A DNA stretch of 12,224 bases, taken from Alphaproteobacteria bacterium. Its GTDB lineage: Bacteria; Pseudomonadota; Alphaproteobacteria; Micropepsales; Micropepsaceae. The stretch spans positions 1 through 12,224 of the forward strand of contig CANGRN010000013.1 in NCBI GenBank assembly GCA_947455695.1, read 5' to 3'. The translations under genes were made by a program, and so were the position numbers. The first letter of the stretch is position 1, and every line of letters begins with the position of its first letter. Positions 1 through 7,388 of this stretch are shown here, piece after piece. Under the pieces are notes generated by a model. That model saw only the letters and a list, made by a program, of their open reading frames with translations. It searched no databases and had not been told where the DNA came from.

Positions 1-42
1 AGCCAGCAGGACAAACAAGGCGGCGGCGAATTTCTTCATCAT
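1..42 (-). CDS. Start of a probable exported protein (3' part outside window)
   Basis: Only the first 14 codons are visible, read from 42 down to 1: MMKKFAAALFVLLA. Two adjacent ATG codons (42-40 and 39-37) are followed by two lysines and then an uninterrupted alanine/leucine/valine stretch. That is the n-region and hydrophobic core of a Sec signal peptide, so the product is probably periplasmic, outer-membrane or a lipoprotein. It begins 11 bases after the stop codon of the dehydratase gene on the same strand, so it is probably the next gene of the same transcript. No strong Shine-Dalgarno sequence precedes it (the gap is AT-rich), so translation may depend on coupling to the upstream gene. 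Nothing can be said about its function. Confidence 0.6.
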   Translation of the reverse strand, partial: MMKKFAAALFVLLA

Positions 43-53
43 GTATTTTTCAA

Positions 54-1301
54 TCAAATCGGTGTGGCGTTGTGATCCCAGCCCCAGCCCGGGGTGCGGG
101 TGGGATGCATGTAGATGCCTTCGGGGCCGCGTGTGATCTCATACTGTTCTTCGAACATGTCATAGGCCTTCTTGGGCCCGCCCGGCGGGGGCATGAACAG
201 TTCGGCCCAGGGGGCGTTGATATGGCTGATCGACCAGTGCACCGCGCCATTAAGGCCGCCGCCATGCGGAATGACGTCGATGTCATAGGCTTCGGCCAGC
301 GCGCCGATCTTGCGCAGCTCGCTCATGCCGCCGCACCAAGTCACGTCGGGCTGCCAGATGGACGCGCCATCGGCGTCCAGCAGCTTGCGGAAGCCGTAGC
401 GCCCATAGACATGCTCGCCGGTGGCGATGTTGGTGGAGGTGATCTTCTTGCGCAGCCGCCCAAAGCCCGCGAATTCATAGGGCGGCAACACTTCTTCCAC
501 CCACTTGACGCGATACGGCTCCATCAGCTTGCACATCTCGATGGTGTATTGCTCGTCCCACGACATCCAGCAGTCGCACATGACGTCGCCGTCCGGGCCG
601 ACCGCCTTGCGGGCCCGCGCCACCAGCGCGACATTCTCGCGCTTGCCTTCCTCGCCGCGGATCGGGCCGGCCGGCATCGCCACTTTCAGCCGCTTGTAGC
701 CGAAGGCGACATGCTGCTCGATGTCATTGCCGGTGCAATAGGCCGGGATGCGCGGCTTGGCCTCGCCGCCCAGGAGTTGATAGACCGGCACGCCCAGCGC
801 CTTGCCGACAATGTCCCACAGCGCATTGTCGAAGCCGGAGATGGCGTTCATCGTCACGCCTTCGGTGCCGTAGGATTCCATCACCCGGAAGGCGATGTCC
901 CAGTTGCGCTCGATGTCGAAGGGATCGCGGCCCATCATCAGCGGGGCCAGGTGCCCCATCACAAGCGCGCCGCCGCCGGCGCCGCCTTCGCCATAACCCA
1001 CAATGCCCTTGTCGGTGGTAATCTCCACTGTGAAGCCCGGCACATTCCTGGCTGCGAACAGGCTGCGGGTGGGGCGGAATTCCGGATAGATGTTGGGCGG
1101 CGCCGAGACTTCCACGCCCTGGGTGGACCAGGAACCGGCGGCCGGGGTGTAGACGGGCGGCGGATTCCTGGGCGTCAGCTTCACCAGGCGGATGCCGGTG
1201 ATCTTGAGCTTGGATTTCTCCTGCGCCCAGCCCAGCGTGGGCAAGCTCAAGGCGCCGGCCGCCAGGGCCGCCGCACCGGTCACGAAATCGCGGCGTTTCA
1301 T
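54..1301 (-). CDS. Tat-exported enolase-superfamily acid-sugar dehydratase (rhamnonate dehydratase-like)
   Basis: A 415-residue member of the mandelate racemase/muconate lactonizing subgroup of the enolase superfamily, which abstracts a proton alpha to a carboxylate with Mg2+ help. The N-terminus MKRRDFVTG followed by an Ala/Leu-rich core ending near GWAQ (residue 27) is a classic twin-arginine signal, so a folded enzyme should be exported to the periplasm. The capping domain is about residues 33-150 and the barrel about 155-370. It most resembles E. coli L-rhamnonate dehydratase as I recall it: DCWMS with D243, KWVEE with E269 and TGEH with E296 are the expected metal ligands, QPDVTWCGG follows, and H346 in PHGGG is the likely catalytic base. 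Ligand spacing (26, 27 and 50 residues) nearly matches that enzyme. A Shine-Dalgarno-like AAGGGGAG precedes the ATG. It lies 53 bases after the cytochrome-dehydrogenase gene. The fold is secure; the substrate (some aldonate) is not, and gluconate, galactonate or related acids are possible. Confidence 0.87.
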   Translation of the reverse strand: MKRRDFVTGAAALAAGALSLPTLGWAQEKSKLKITGIRLVKLTPRNPPPVYTPAAGSWSTQGVEVSAPPNIYPEFRPTRSLFAARNVPGFTVEITTDKGIVGYGEGGAGGGALVMGHLAPLMMGRDPFDIERNWDIAFRVMESYGTEGVTMNAISGFDNALWDIVGKALGVPVYQLLGGEAKPRIPAYCTGNDIEQHVAFGYKRLKVAMPAGPIRGEEGKRENVALVARARKAVGPDGDVMCDCWMSWDEQYTIEMCKLMEPYRVKWVEEVLPPYEFAGFGRLRKKITSTNIATGEHVYGRYGFRKLLDADGASIWQPDVTWCGGMSELRKIGALAEAYDIDVIPHGGGLNGAVHWSISHINAPWAELFMPPPGGPKKAYDMFEEQYEITRGPEGIYMHPTRTPGWGWDHNATPI

Positions 1302-1327
1302 GCTGTTCTCCCCTTTGCGCCACTTAT

Positions 1328-1354
1328 GGGCGTTTAAAGGAGAGCCTAACGCCC
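1328..1354 (-). other. Intergenic hairpin just after the cytochrome-dehydrogenase gene
   Basis: The 7-base arms GGGCGTT (1328-1334) and AACGCCC (1348-1354) are perfect inverted repeats around a 13-base loop, which can form a further 3-bp AGG/CCT stem. The structure starts immediately after the TAA stop codon at 1357-1355 on the minus strand. No T-run follows it, so it is not a standard intrinsic terminator. It could slow 3' RNA decay or tune expression between the dehydrogenase and dehydratase genes, or it may be chance in GC-rich DNA. Confidence 0.35.
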
Positions 1355-2905
1355 TTAGTTGGCGGGCACCAGACGGATGATGGAGCCGCCCTTGGCGTCG
1401 CCATTCATGTTTTGCAGCAGCACATAGAGCAGGCCGTCGGGCCCGACCTTCACATCGCGCACCCGGCCGTAATCGGCGATCAGTGTTTCCTGGGACACGA
1501 TCTGGCGGCCCTTGATCTCCATGCGGATCAGCTTCTGGCCGACCATGCCGGTGATGAAGAGATTGCCCTTCCAGGCGGGGAATTTGTCGCCCGTATAGAA
1601 AGTGATGCCACTGGGACCGATCGAGGGATTGTAATAGGTGATCGGATCGGTGACGCCGGTGGCGTGCAGACGGCCGATGCCCGGCTCGATTCCGAAGGTG
1701 GCCATGCCCCAGCCGTAATTCTTGCCCGGCTCGATGATGTTGACCTCATCGCCGCCCACCGGACCATGCTCGGTTTCCCAGAAGATGCCGGTGGCCGGAT
1801 CGAAGGAGAGGCCCTCCGGATTGCGGTGGCCGAAAGTCCAGATGCTGCCCAGCGCGCCGGGCGTGTGGACGAAGGGATTGTCCTTCGGGATAGAGCCATC
1901 GAGGTTGAGGCGATGGATCTTGCCCAGCGGCGAGGCCAGATTCTGGGACATCTGCATGTCATGGCGCTCGCCCATGGACCAGAAGAAGTGGCCCTTGCCG
2001 TCGAACAGGAAGCGCGAGCCGTAATGGTCGGCGGTGACGCGATAGGAATCGGCCGGCGGATTGAACAGCACCTGCTGATCCACCCACTCATTGTTGGCAT
2101 TGACCTTGCCGCGCACCACCCAGGTCATGGTCGGCGGCGCCATGTTGGGCGCCTGCTCGTCGCCCGGCTGGATCTGGTAGCCCGGCGCCACGGTGGAATA
2201 GGAAATATAGATCCAGCCCGTCTTGGCGAAGTCGGGCGGCACCGCCACGTCCAGAAGGCCGCCGTCCTGGCGTTCGAACACCGCGGGCGTGCCCTTTACC
2301 GGCGCCGACGCATTGCCGTTCTTGTCCATGAAGCGCAACTGGCCGGAACGCTCGGTGAAGACCATGCGGCCATCGGGCAGGAAGGCCATGCCCCAGGGCT
2401 GGTTCAGGCCCTTGACCAGGGTCTCGACCTTGAAGCTGGCCTTCTGGCTGTTGAACACCTTGCCGGTGATGTCGGGCACAGGACCGACCTTGCGGTTGAC
2501 GATGCCGGCACGGATGCGGATCAGCGCCGGCATCTGGGCGATTTCATCGAGGAAGAACAGGGTGGTGAACTTGTGATTGGGCGTGCCGGGCACGCCATCG
2601 GTCAGCGCCTGCACGATCTGGGCATCGGTGTGGCTGCCCAGATAGTCGTTGCTGAACAGCGCATGGGCGCTGGGCTCGGCGCCGGCGGTGGTGCCGTGGC
2701 AGGCGGCGCAGGTGGTGTTGTAGATCTCATTGGCGCGCGACTGCAGCAGCGCCGGCACCGGCGCCTGCTGCTTGCGGGCAGGAATGTTCAGCGGCTCAGC
2801 TTGCGCAGGCGTCGCTTTCTGCTGCACGCCGGGCTGGGCCAGCGCGGCGACCGTCAGGCCGGCGATCACGGTCGAGGCCAACGCGGCCAGCAAGATGCGC
2901 TTCAT
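1355..2905 (-). CDS. Exported cytochrome c / PQQ-dependent sugar dehydrogenase fusion (GSDH family)
   Basis: A 516-residue two-domain oxidoreductase. Residues 1-23 form a Sec signal peptide (MKRILLAALA... ending ALA). Residues about 50-135 are a small class I cytochrome c domain with the haem site CAACH at 66-70 and a probable axial methionine at M125 (AQMPAL). Residues about 160-516 are the six-bladed propeller of the glucose/sorbosone dehydrogenase family, starting with QPWGMAFLPDGRM. Compared with Acinetobacter soluble glucose dehydrogenase from memory, the catalytic His144 equals H294 in ADHYGSR and the Arg228/Asn229 pair equals R361/N362 in GHRNPEG. The segment ETEHGPVGGDE (377-387) matches the calcium/PQQ region. 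It should oxidise an aldose or similar alcohol to a lactone in the periplasm and pass electrons through its own haem to the respiratory chain. A good GGGAGAG ribosome site precedes the ATG. The gene is 43 bases after the PLP-enzyme gene. Substrate unknown. Confidence 0.88.
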   Translation of the reverse strand: MKRILLAALASTVIAGLTVAALAQPGVQQKATPAQAEPLNIPARKQQAPVPALLQSRANEIYNTTCAACHGTTAGAEPSAHALFSNDYLGSHTDAQIVQALTDGVPGTPNHKFTTLFFLDEIAQMPALIRIRAGIVNRKVGPVPDITGKVFNSQKASFKVETLVKGLNQPWGMAFLPDGRMVFTERSGQLRFMDKNGNASAPVKGTPAVFERQDGGLLDVAVPPDFAKTGWIYISYSTVAPGYQIQPGDEQAPNMAPPTMTWVVRGKVNANNEWVDQQVLFNPPADSYRVTADHYGSRFLFDGKGHFFWSMGERHDMQMSQNLASPLGKIHRLNLDGSIPKDNPFVHTPGALGSIWTFGHRNPEGLSFDPATGIFWETEHGPVGGDEVNIIEPGKNYGWGMATFGIEPGIGRLHATGVTDPITYYNPSIGPSGITFYTGDKFPAWKGNLFITGMVGQKLIRMEIKGRQIVSQETLIADYGRVRDVKVGPDGLLYVLLQNMNGDAKGGSIIRLVPAN

Positions 2906-2948
2906 GAATCTCTCCCAAATCGGATTATTTTGCCGGGACTATAACGCC

Positions 2949-4271
2949 TTACCAGACCGCAGCAACGGCGCTTTCGAACTGTTCCAGGGTAAACTGGACA
3001 TCCGCGTCGCTGTGCGCCGCCGACAGCGAACATTGCTTGGTCGCAATGGGCACGAAGAACACCCCGCGCTGGATCAGGGCACGGCGCAGCGCCACGTCCT
3101 TGGCGAAGTCATGACCTTCGATAATGTCATGCAGGTCGGCCGGCGGCTTTTCCATCAGGTAGAAGGAGAAGGCCGAGCCCTGGCGCGCCACGCAGGCCTC
3201 GATGCCCTTGCGCGCAAAGATATCCAGGATGCCCGCTTCCATCGTCGCGCCCATCTTCTCCATCCGGGGATAGAGCGAATCCTTGGTGGCGACCAGGTAG
3301 CGCACCGTCTCGATGGCCGCGGCCACGGCCACCGGATGACCATTATACGTGCCCGCCACGAAGGGACGGCGCGCCGGATCCGGATCGATGATCGAGTCCA
3401 TGTATTCGGCCTTGCCGCCCACCACCGCCAGCGGGAAGCCGTTGGCCACCGCCTTGCCATACACGACAAGATCGGGCCGCACGCCGCTGATCTCGCTGTA
3501 ACCGCCCACGGCATGGCGGAAGCCGGTCTTCACTTCGTCGAACACCAGCAGGAAGCCGAACTCGTCCGCCAGGTCGCGCAGGCCCTCGAGATAGCCCGGC
3601 TTGGGCTTCACCACCCCGATATTCTGCAGCAGGGGCTCGGTGATCAGGGCAGCGACAGGATAGCGGCGGCAGACATAGCGCACCGATTCCAGGTCGTTGT
3701 AGTTGACCGCATGGGTGAAGCGGTTGTGGGTCAGTGTCGTCCCCGCGCCCAGCGGCCGCAAAGGATATTCGCCGGGCGTCACGCGCGGCCCGATCTCGGC
3801 CAGCGTGTTGAAGACGTTGGTCGCCAGTTCGTCGTGATTGCCGTTATAGCCGCCCTGCATCACGATGACGTGCTGGCGGCCCGTCACGGCGCGTGAAATG
3901 CGGATGGCCAGCGAGGTCGCCTCGCTGCCGGTGTTCATCAGGGTGACCTTGTCGACCGCCGGCACATTCTCGCAGATCAGCTCGGCCAGACGCCCTTCGG
4001 AAATGGACGGCCCGGCGCCGAACAGGCTGTCGCCGCTGTTCAGGGCGGCGGCGGCGGCCATGTTGATGGTCTTGAAATTGTGCCCCAGGAAATAGGGCGC
4101 AAAGCCGGCATGATAATCGATATAGCGCTTGCCCTCGGTGTCCCACAGATAGGCGCCTTCGGCCTTCGTGAAGGTGATGGCCGGATCGATGGCGCGGTTG
4201 ACCGAGGAAATGCCGCCCGGAATGTAGCGGCGGTTGTGCTGCAGAACGGTTTCGGCGGAGGGCTTATCCAT
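2949..4271 (-). CDS. Class III PLP enzyme, glutamate-1-semialdehyde aminomutase-like
   Basis: A 440-residue fold-type I PLP enzyme. Visible signatures are RYIPGGISSVNRA at the N-terminus, the phosphate-site GSEATS (115-120), VFDEVKTGFR with D245 to hold the pyridine nitrogen, and YGKAVANGFPL with K273 as the Schiff-base lysine. SAAHSDADV near the C-terminus resembles the end of HemL enzymes. No signal peptide, so cytoplasmic. The family moves amino groups, either between molecules (aminotransferases) or within one (aminomutases). I do not assign it hemL. It sits between a hydrolase and a sugar dehydrogenase with a transporter, and no other tetrapyrrole gene is in view, so it more likely acts on an amino compound in the catabolic pathway. 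Its ATG lies inside the last codons of the hydrolase gene (8-base overlap, ATGGATAA), so translation is probably coupled. Exact reaction unknown. Confidence 0.85.
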   Translation of the reverse strand: MDKPSAETVLQHNRRYIPGGISSVNRAIDPAITFTKAEGAYLWDTEGKRYIDYHAGFAPYFLGHNFKTINMAAAAALNSGDSLFGAGPSISEGRLAELICENVPAVDKVTLMNTGSEATSLAIRISRAVTGRQHVIVMQGGYNGNHDELATNVFNTLAEIGPRVTPGEYPLRPLGAGTTLTHNRFTHAVNYNDLESVRYVCRRYPVAALITEPLLQNIGVVKPKPGYLEGLRDLADEFGFLLVFDEVKTGFRHAVGGYSEISGVRPDLVVYGKAVANGFPLAVVGGKAEYMDSIIDPDPARRPFVAGTYNGHPVAVAAAIETVRYLVATKDSLYPRMEKMGATMEAGILDIFARKGIEACVARQGSAFSFYLMEKPPADLHDIIEGHDFAKDVALRRALIQRGVFFVPIATKQCSLSAAHSDADVQFTLEQFESAVAAVW

Positions 4272-5664
4272 GGGCTTCTTCTAGTTTCCTGAGGGATTTG
4301 GTGGTGTCGTCGATCACCTGCTCCATGCAACCGGGCTGGAACAGGGAAATCTTGATCTGGTAAAGGCCCGGCTTCTCATAGGTATCGGCCGGCGCCAGAT
4401 ACCCGACATTGCCGTTGACGATGTTCAGCACCATCACGGCATGGCCGGGGAAGCGGGCGCGGATTTCCTTTTGATAGGCGCTGTAGGGCTCGGCCGGCGC
4501 GCCCACCAGGAACGCATCGCCCATCTGAACCAGCGTGGTCGAAACGGTGCGCGATTTACCCTCGCCCACGTCCCGTCGCACCATCAGCCGCCGTTCCAGC
4601 CGCTCCTTCAGGGGGCGGTCGGTGCAATCCTTCAATTGCGCCAGCAGTTCGGCTTCCGTGGGCAAATTGACGTAAGGCAGCTCGGTGTTGGAACGGGTGA
4701 TCTTCAGCGCCGTGCTGGCGGGCTTGGGACGCAGGCTCCAGCGGCCCAGCCGCGCGCCCGAATCCTCGATGCGGTCGAAGGCAATTTCCTGTTCCGGCGG
4801 CAGCATGCCGGTCAGGGTGGACAGCGCCGCATAACCCAGCTGGCGGCCATTCTGGTCGGCAATGGCGGCATCGCTTTCATAGGAGCGCAACGGCGTCATG
4901 TCGCCGGAGGCGCCATGCAGGAAGAAACAGGGCGCTCCGCCGGTGTCGCGTTCCACCACTTCGCGCATGGCGCCATAATAGTCGGGCGAGATCAGCTTGT
5001 TGCCGCCCCCCAGGGACACCGGGTGGCAGGCATAGTTGACCATGGTGGCGATGATCTTGCCCTTCGCGTCGGTGACGCGTCCCACCAGCACTGTGTCGTC
5101 GCTGGGGCCGTCGGGATTGACGCTGCACAGGAAGGTTTCACTGTCCAAAACCAGATCGCGATTGCGCGCCATGTCGCAGCGGCCCTCGGCCCAGCTGGCC
5201 ACCGCGGGCTGCACATTGGCCTTGGACACCTTGATGACCTTGACCGCGCCTTCCACGATCTTGTCGCGATAGGGCGGAATCAGATGACCGCCTTCGCGTT
5301 CCAGATTCTGAAGATTGGTGATCGGTCCCGAATGGGTATGGCCCATATGGGTGATGAGCTGGTCGTTGCGGATCCCCGTTTCCTTCAGGATGCGCTCGCG
5401 AATCTCCATCTCATGGGCGTTGTCGTACCACCAGCCCAGGTCGAAACAGACCAGATATAGCTCGATCCTGGGATCGCCGCCGCGAATGAACATGCTGGTG
5501 ACATAGAGCGGACGATGGATGCCCTCGGCCGAGTCGTGCTTGGCGCTGCCCCAGGACCGGGAATAGATGCCCACCGGCGGGGTGATATCGGCCTTGGCCA
5601 CACCGATCTCGCCTTTGAATTCCGACTGCCGAATGACCAGATCCGAAATGTTTCTTTTGTTCAT
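4264..5664 (-). CDS. Neutral/alkaline ceramidase-like metallohydrolase (N-terminal domain type)
   Basis: A 466-residue protein with landmarks of the neutral/alkaline non-lysosomal ceramidase N-terminal domain: GVAKADITPPVG (21-32), GHTHSGP (108-114), NYACHP (210-215), HGASGDMTP (250-258), GAPAEPYSAY (388-397) and NGNVGYLAP (418-426). By analogy with the Pseudomonas ceramidase zinc site, H109, H214, E392 and Y422 are the likely metal ligands. It has no signal peptide and no C-terminal immunoglobulin-like domain, so it is a short and apparently cytoplasmic version, unlike the secreted ceramidases. Many such short homologues have no proven substrate, and amide or ester hydrolysis is only an inference. 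The chosen ATG overlaps the symporter stop codon as ATGA and has a strong AGGAACAGG site. A longer reading frame extending to 7155 is the shadow of the symporter gene. Confidence 0.8.
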   Translation of the reverse strand: MNKRNISDLVIRQSEFKGEIGVAKADITPPVGIYSRSWGSAKHDSAEGIHRPLYVTSMFIRGGDPRIELYLVCFDLGWWYDNAHEMEIRERILKETGIRNDQLITHMGHTHSGPITNLQNLEREGGHLIPPYRDKIVEGAVKVIKVSKANVQPAVASWAEGRCDMARNRDLVLDSETFLCSVNPDGPSDDTVLVGRVTDAKGKIIATMVNYACHPVSLGGGNKLISPDYYGAMREVVERDTGGAPCFFLHGASGDMTPLRSYESDAAIADQNGRQLGYAALSTLTGMLPPEQEIAFDRIEDSGARLGRWSLRPKPASTALKITRSNTELPYVNLPTEAELLAQLKDCTDRPLKERLERRLMVRRDVGEGKSRTVSTTLVQMGDAFLVGAPAEPYSAYQKEIRARFPGHAVMVLNIVNGNVGYLAPADTYEKPGLYQIKISLFQPGCMEQVIDDTTKSLRKLEEAHG

Positions 5665-7388
5665 GGTCCTGTTCCTGGGAAGACGAACTGAGAGAATATC
5701 ACCATGGCGGCCAAGGTCAGCACCAATGACAGGCCGGCCCACAGCACCACGCTGCTGTACCAGGCCTTCCCCAGGCCTTCCCCCAGCGTTTCCCTGGAAT
5801 TCCAGAAGGTCACGGGATCCGGGTCGGTCCCCGGGGTGGGGGCGGGGTGGGCCAGGGTGCCCAGGACGCAGGCCAATATGGAGAGCGCCAGGCAGACCGG
5901 GGCCTGGTTGCCGAAGGGGTAGAACCAGCCCGGCAGGTACGGTGCCGGCCAGGTAAGGGCGGCCACCTTGAATGCGATGCCCACGCCGAAACCGGTGACA
6001 ATGGCGGCGATGGCCCCTGCCCCATTGGTGCGCTTCCAGAGCAGGCCCACCCACAGGATGGCGGCGAAGGGCGGCGCCACCAGCGCGTTGATGGTCTGCA
6101 TATACTGATAGATGCCCGCATCCATCCGGCTGATCGCGATGGCCATGGCGATGCCGGCCATGATCGAGGCGAAGGACGCCCAGATGCCGAAGCGCACTTT
6201 CTGTTTTTCGGTCGCGTGCTTGTTGATCAGCGCGGCATAGATGTCGAATGTCAGGATCGCGCCGGTGGCATTGACCACGGAACTCACGGTGGCCTGCACG
6301 GCGCAGATCAGGACTGCGAGCAACAGCCCGCGCAATCCGACCGGAAAGAACTCCCGCACCAGCACCACAAATCCGCCGTCGGCCCGGTGGCTGGCGGTTG
6401 CCCAGTCGCCCAGCATGAATTCGGGATGGCGCGCGAACAGGATCAGGCCCGGCAGCACGATGATCAGCGGCAGGAACAGCTTGGCATAGCCGGCCATCAC
6501 CATGCCCATGCGGGCATGCCAGATGTCGCGCGCGCCCAGCACGCGCTGGACGATGAACTGGTTCATCACCCCGTACCACACGCCTACCGCCAGGAAGCCG
6601 AAGAAAGTGCCGGTCCAGGGCACCAGCGGATGATCCGGCGGCTGGAACACCGTCATGCGGTTGTAGGTGCCGTACTGGGTGAGATGCGGGGAACTGGCTT
6701 CCAGCGCCCTGTGCCAGACGCCGCTGGCGGCGACATTCTTGTCGATCACATAGTTGAAGCCGTCGATGATGCCGCCCGATGCGGTCATCGCCTTCAGCGC
6801 CAGGATGGTGAGAAGCGTCACGCCGCCGATCTTGACGATGGCGGTCAGGACGCCGGTCCAGGCCACGGTGTTGAGGCCGCCATAGACCGCCCAGCCGCCG
6901 GCGAAGATGCCGGTGCCGATGATGCACCACAAAAGCGGCCAGCCGAAAAAGCCCGCCAGCGCCAGTCCGCCGGCATACATCACCGCCGCCATGAAGATGG
7001 TGATGTTGGCGAAGATGGTCAGCAGCGCAAAGGACAGCCGCACGCCGGGGCCAAACCGCTTGGCCAGATATTCCGGCACGGTGGTGATGCGCGCCCGGAT
7101 CAGGAAGGGCACGAACAGGAAAACGATGATGACCTCGGCCAGGGTGGTCTGCCACTGGGCCAGCGCCGGCGGCACGCCCAGCAGGTAACTGGCGCCGATC
7201 AGGCCGATAAAATGCTCGGTGGAGACATTGGCGGCAATATAAGAGCCCCCGACCACGTACCAGGGCAGCCGGCGGCCGGCCAAGAAATAGTCGCTGGAGG
7301 ATCCGCGCTCACCCCGGCCGGAAACAAAGCCCACGACAGACAGCACCGCCAGGAACACGAAAAACTCGACATAGTCGAGCGGCAGCAT
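5661..7388 (-). CDS. Sodium/solute symporter of the SGLT-like SSS family
   Basis: A 575-residue integral membrane protein with about 13-14 hydrophobic helices, the usual size for this family. Hallmarks are DYFLAGRRLPWYVVGGS (33-49), STEHFIG (56-62), TTVPEYLAKRFG (102-113), GVMNQFIVQRVLGA (273-286) and ATVSSVVNATGAILTFDIY (366-384), where the serine pair fits the Na2 sodium site. At the sugar site of vSGLT, by remembered alignment, N276 and Q431 are kept, Q69 is H59 (as in human SGLT1) and E88 is Q78. The cargo is therefore probably a sugar-like or polyol-like compound other than galactose. The start is uncertain: ATG at 7388 gives the usual MLPLDYVEFF beginning. GTG codons at 7406 or 7412, or ATG at 7478, would add 6 to 30 residues, and none has a clear ribosome site. 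First gene of the minus-strand row; its stop overlaps the hydrolase start. Confidence 0.88.
   Translation of the reverse strand: MLPLDYVEFFVFLAVLSVVGFVSGRGERGSSSDYFLAGRRLPWYVVGGSYIAANVSTEHFIGLIGASYLLGVPPALAQWQTTLAEVIIVFLFVPFLIRARITTVPEYLAKRFGPGVRLSFALLTIFANITIFMAAVMYAGGLALAGFFGWPLLWCIIGTGIFAGGWAVYGGLNTVAWTGVLTAIVKIGGVTLLTILALKAMTASGGIIDGFNYVIDKNVAASGVWHRALEASSPHLTQYGTYNRMTVFQPPDHPLVPWTGTFFGFLAVGVWYGVMNQFIVQRVLGARDIWHARMGMVMAGYAKLFLPLIIVLPGLILFARHPEFMLGDWATASHRADGGFVVLVREFFPVGLRGLLLAVLICAVQATVSSVVNATGAILTFDIYAALINKHATEKQKVRFGIWASFASIMAGIAMAIAISRMDAGIYQYMQTINALVAPPFAAILWVGLLWKRTNGAGAIAAIVTGFGVGIAFKVAALTWPAPYLPGWFYPFGNQAPVCLALSILACVLGTLAHPAPTPGTDPDPVTFWNSRETLGEGLGKAWYSSVVLWAGLSLVLTLAAMVIFSQFVFPGTGP
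5668..5676 (-). promoter_or_regulatory. Ribosome binding site fixing the hydrolase start
   Basis: On the minus strand AGGAACAGG lies 3 bases before the ATG at 5664-5662, with its AGGA part at a normal distance. It lies within the last codons of the symporter gene. Together with the ATGA overlap it supports this start over upstream in-frame codons, which lie in symporter coding sequence. Confidence 0.6.

Noticed and set aside
72..1337. Long plus-strand open frame antisense to the dehydratase
   Set aside because: High-GC shadow frame with Arg/His/Gly/Ala bias. The minus strand encodes a clear enolase-superfamily protein.
1328..1354. Rho-independent terminator
   Set aside because: The hairpin has no T-run after it on either strand.
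1412..2944. 510-codon plus-strand frame antisense to the cytochrome-dehydrogenase
   Set aside because: Mirror frame of the recognised gene, with no conserved motifs.
2949..4271. Assignment as hemL (tetrapyrrole synthesis)
   Set aside because: Family resemblance alone is not enough. The neighbourhood is catabolic and no other haem-pathway gene is near.
5665..7155. N-terminal half of a long minus-strand reading frame joined to the hydrolase
   Set aside because: It is out-of-frame translation of the symporter gene. Its composition is Arg/His/Pro/Gly-rich with no family features, and the hydrolase has its own RBS and ATG at 5664.
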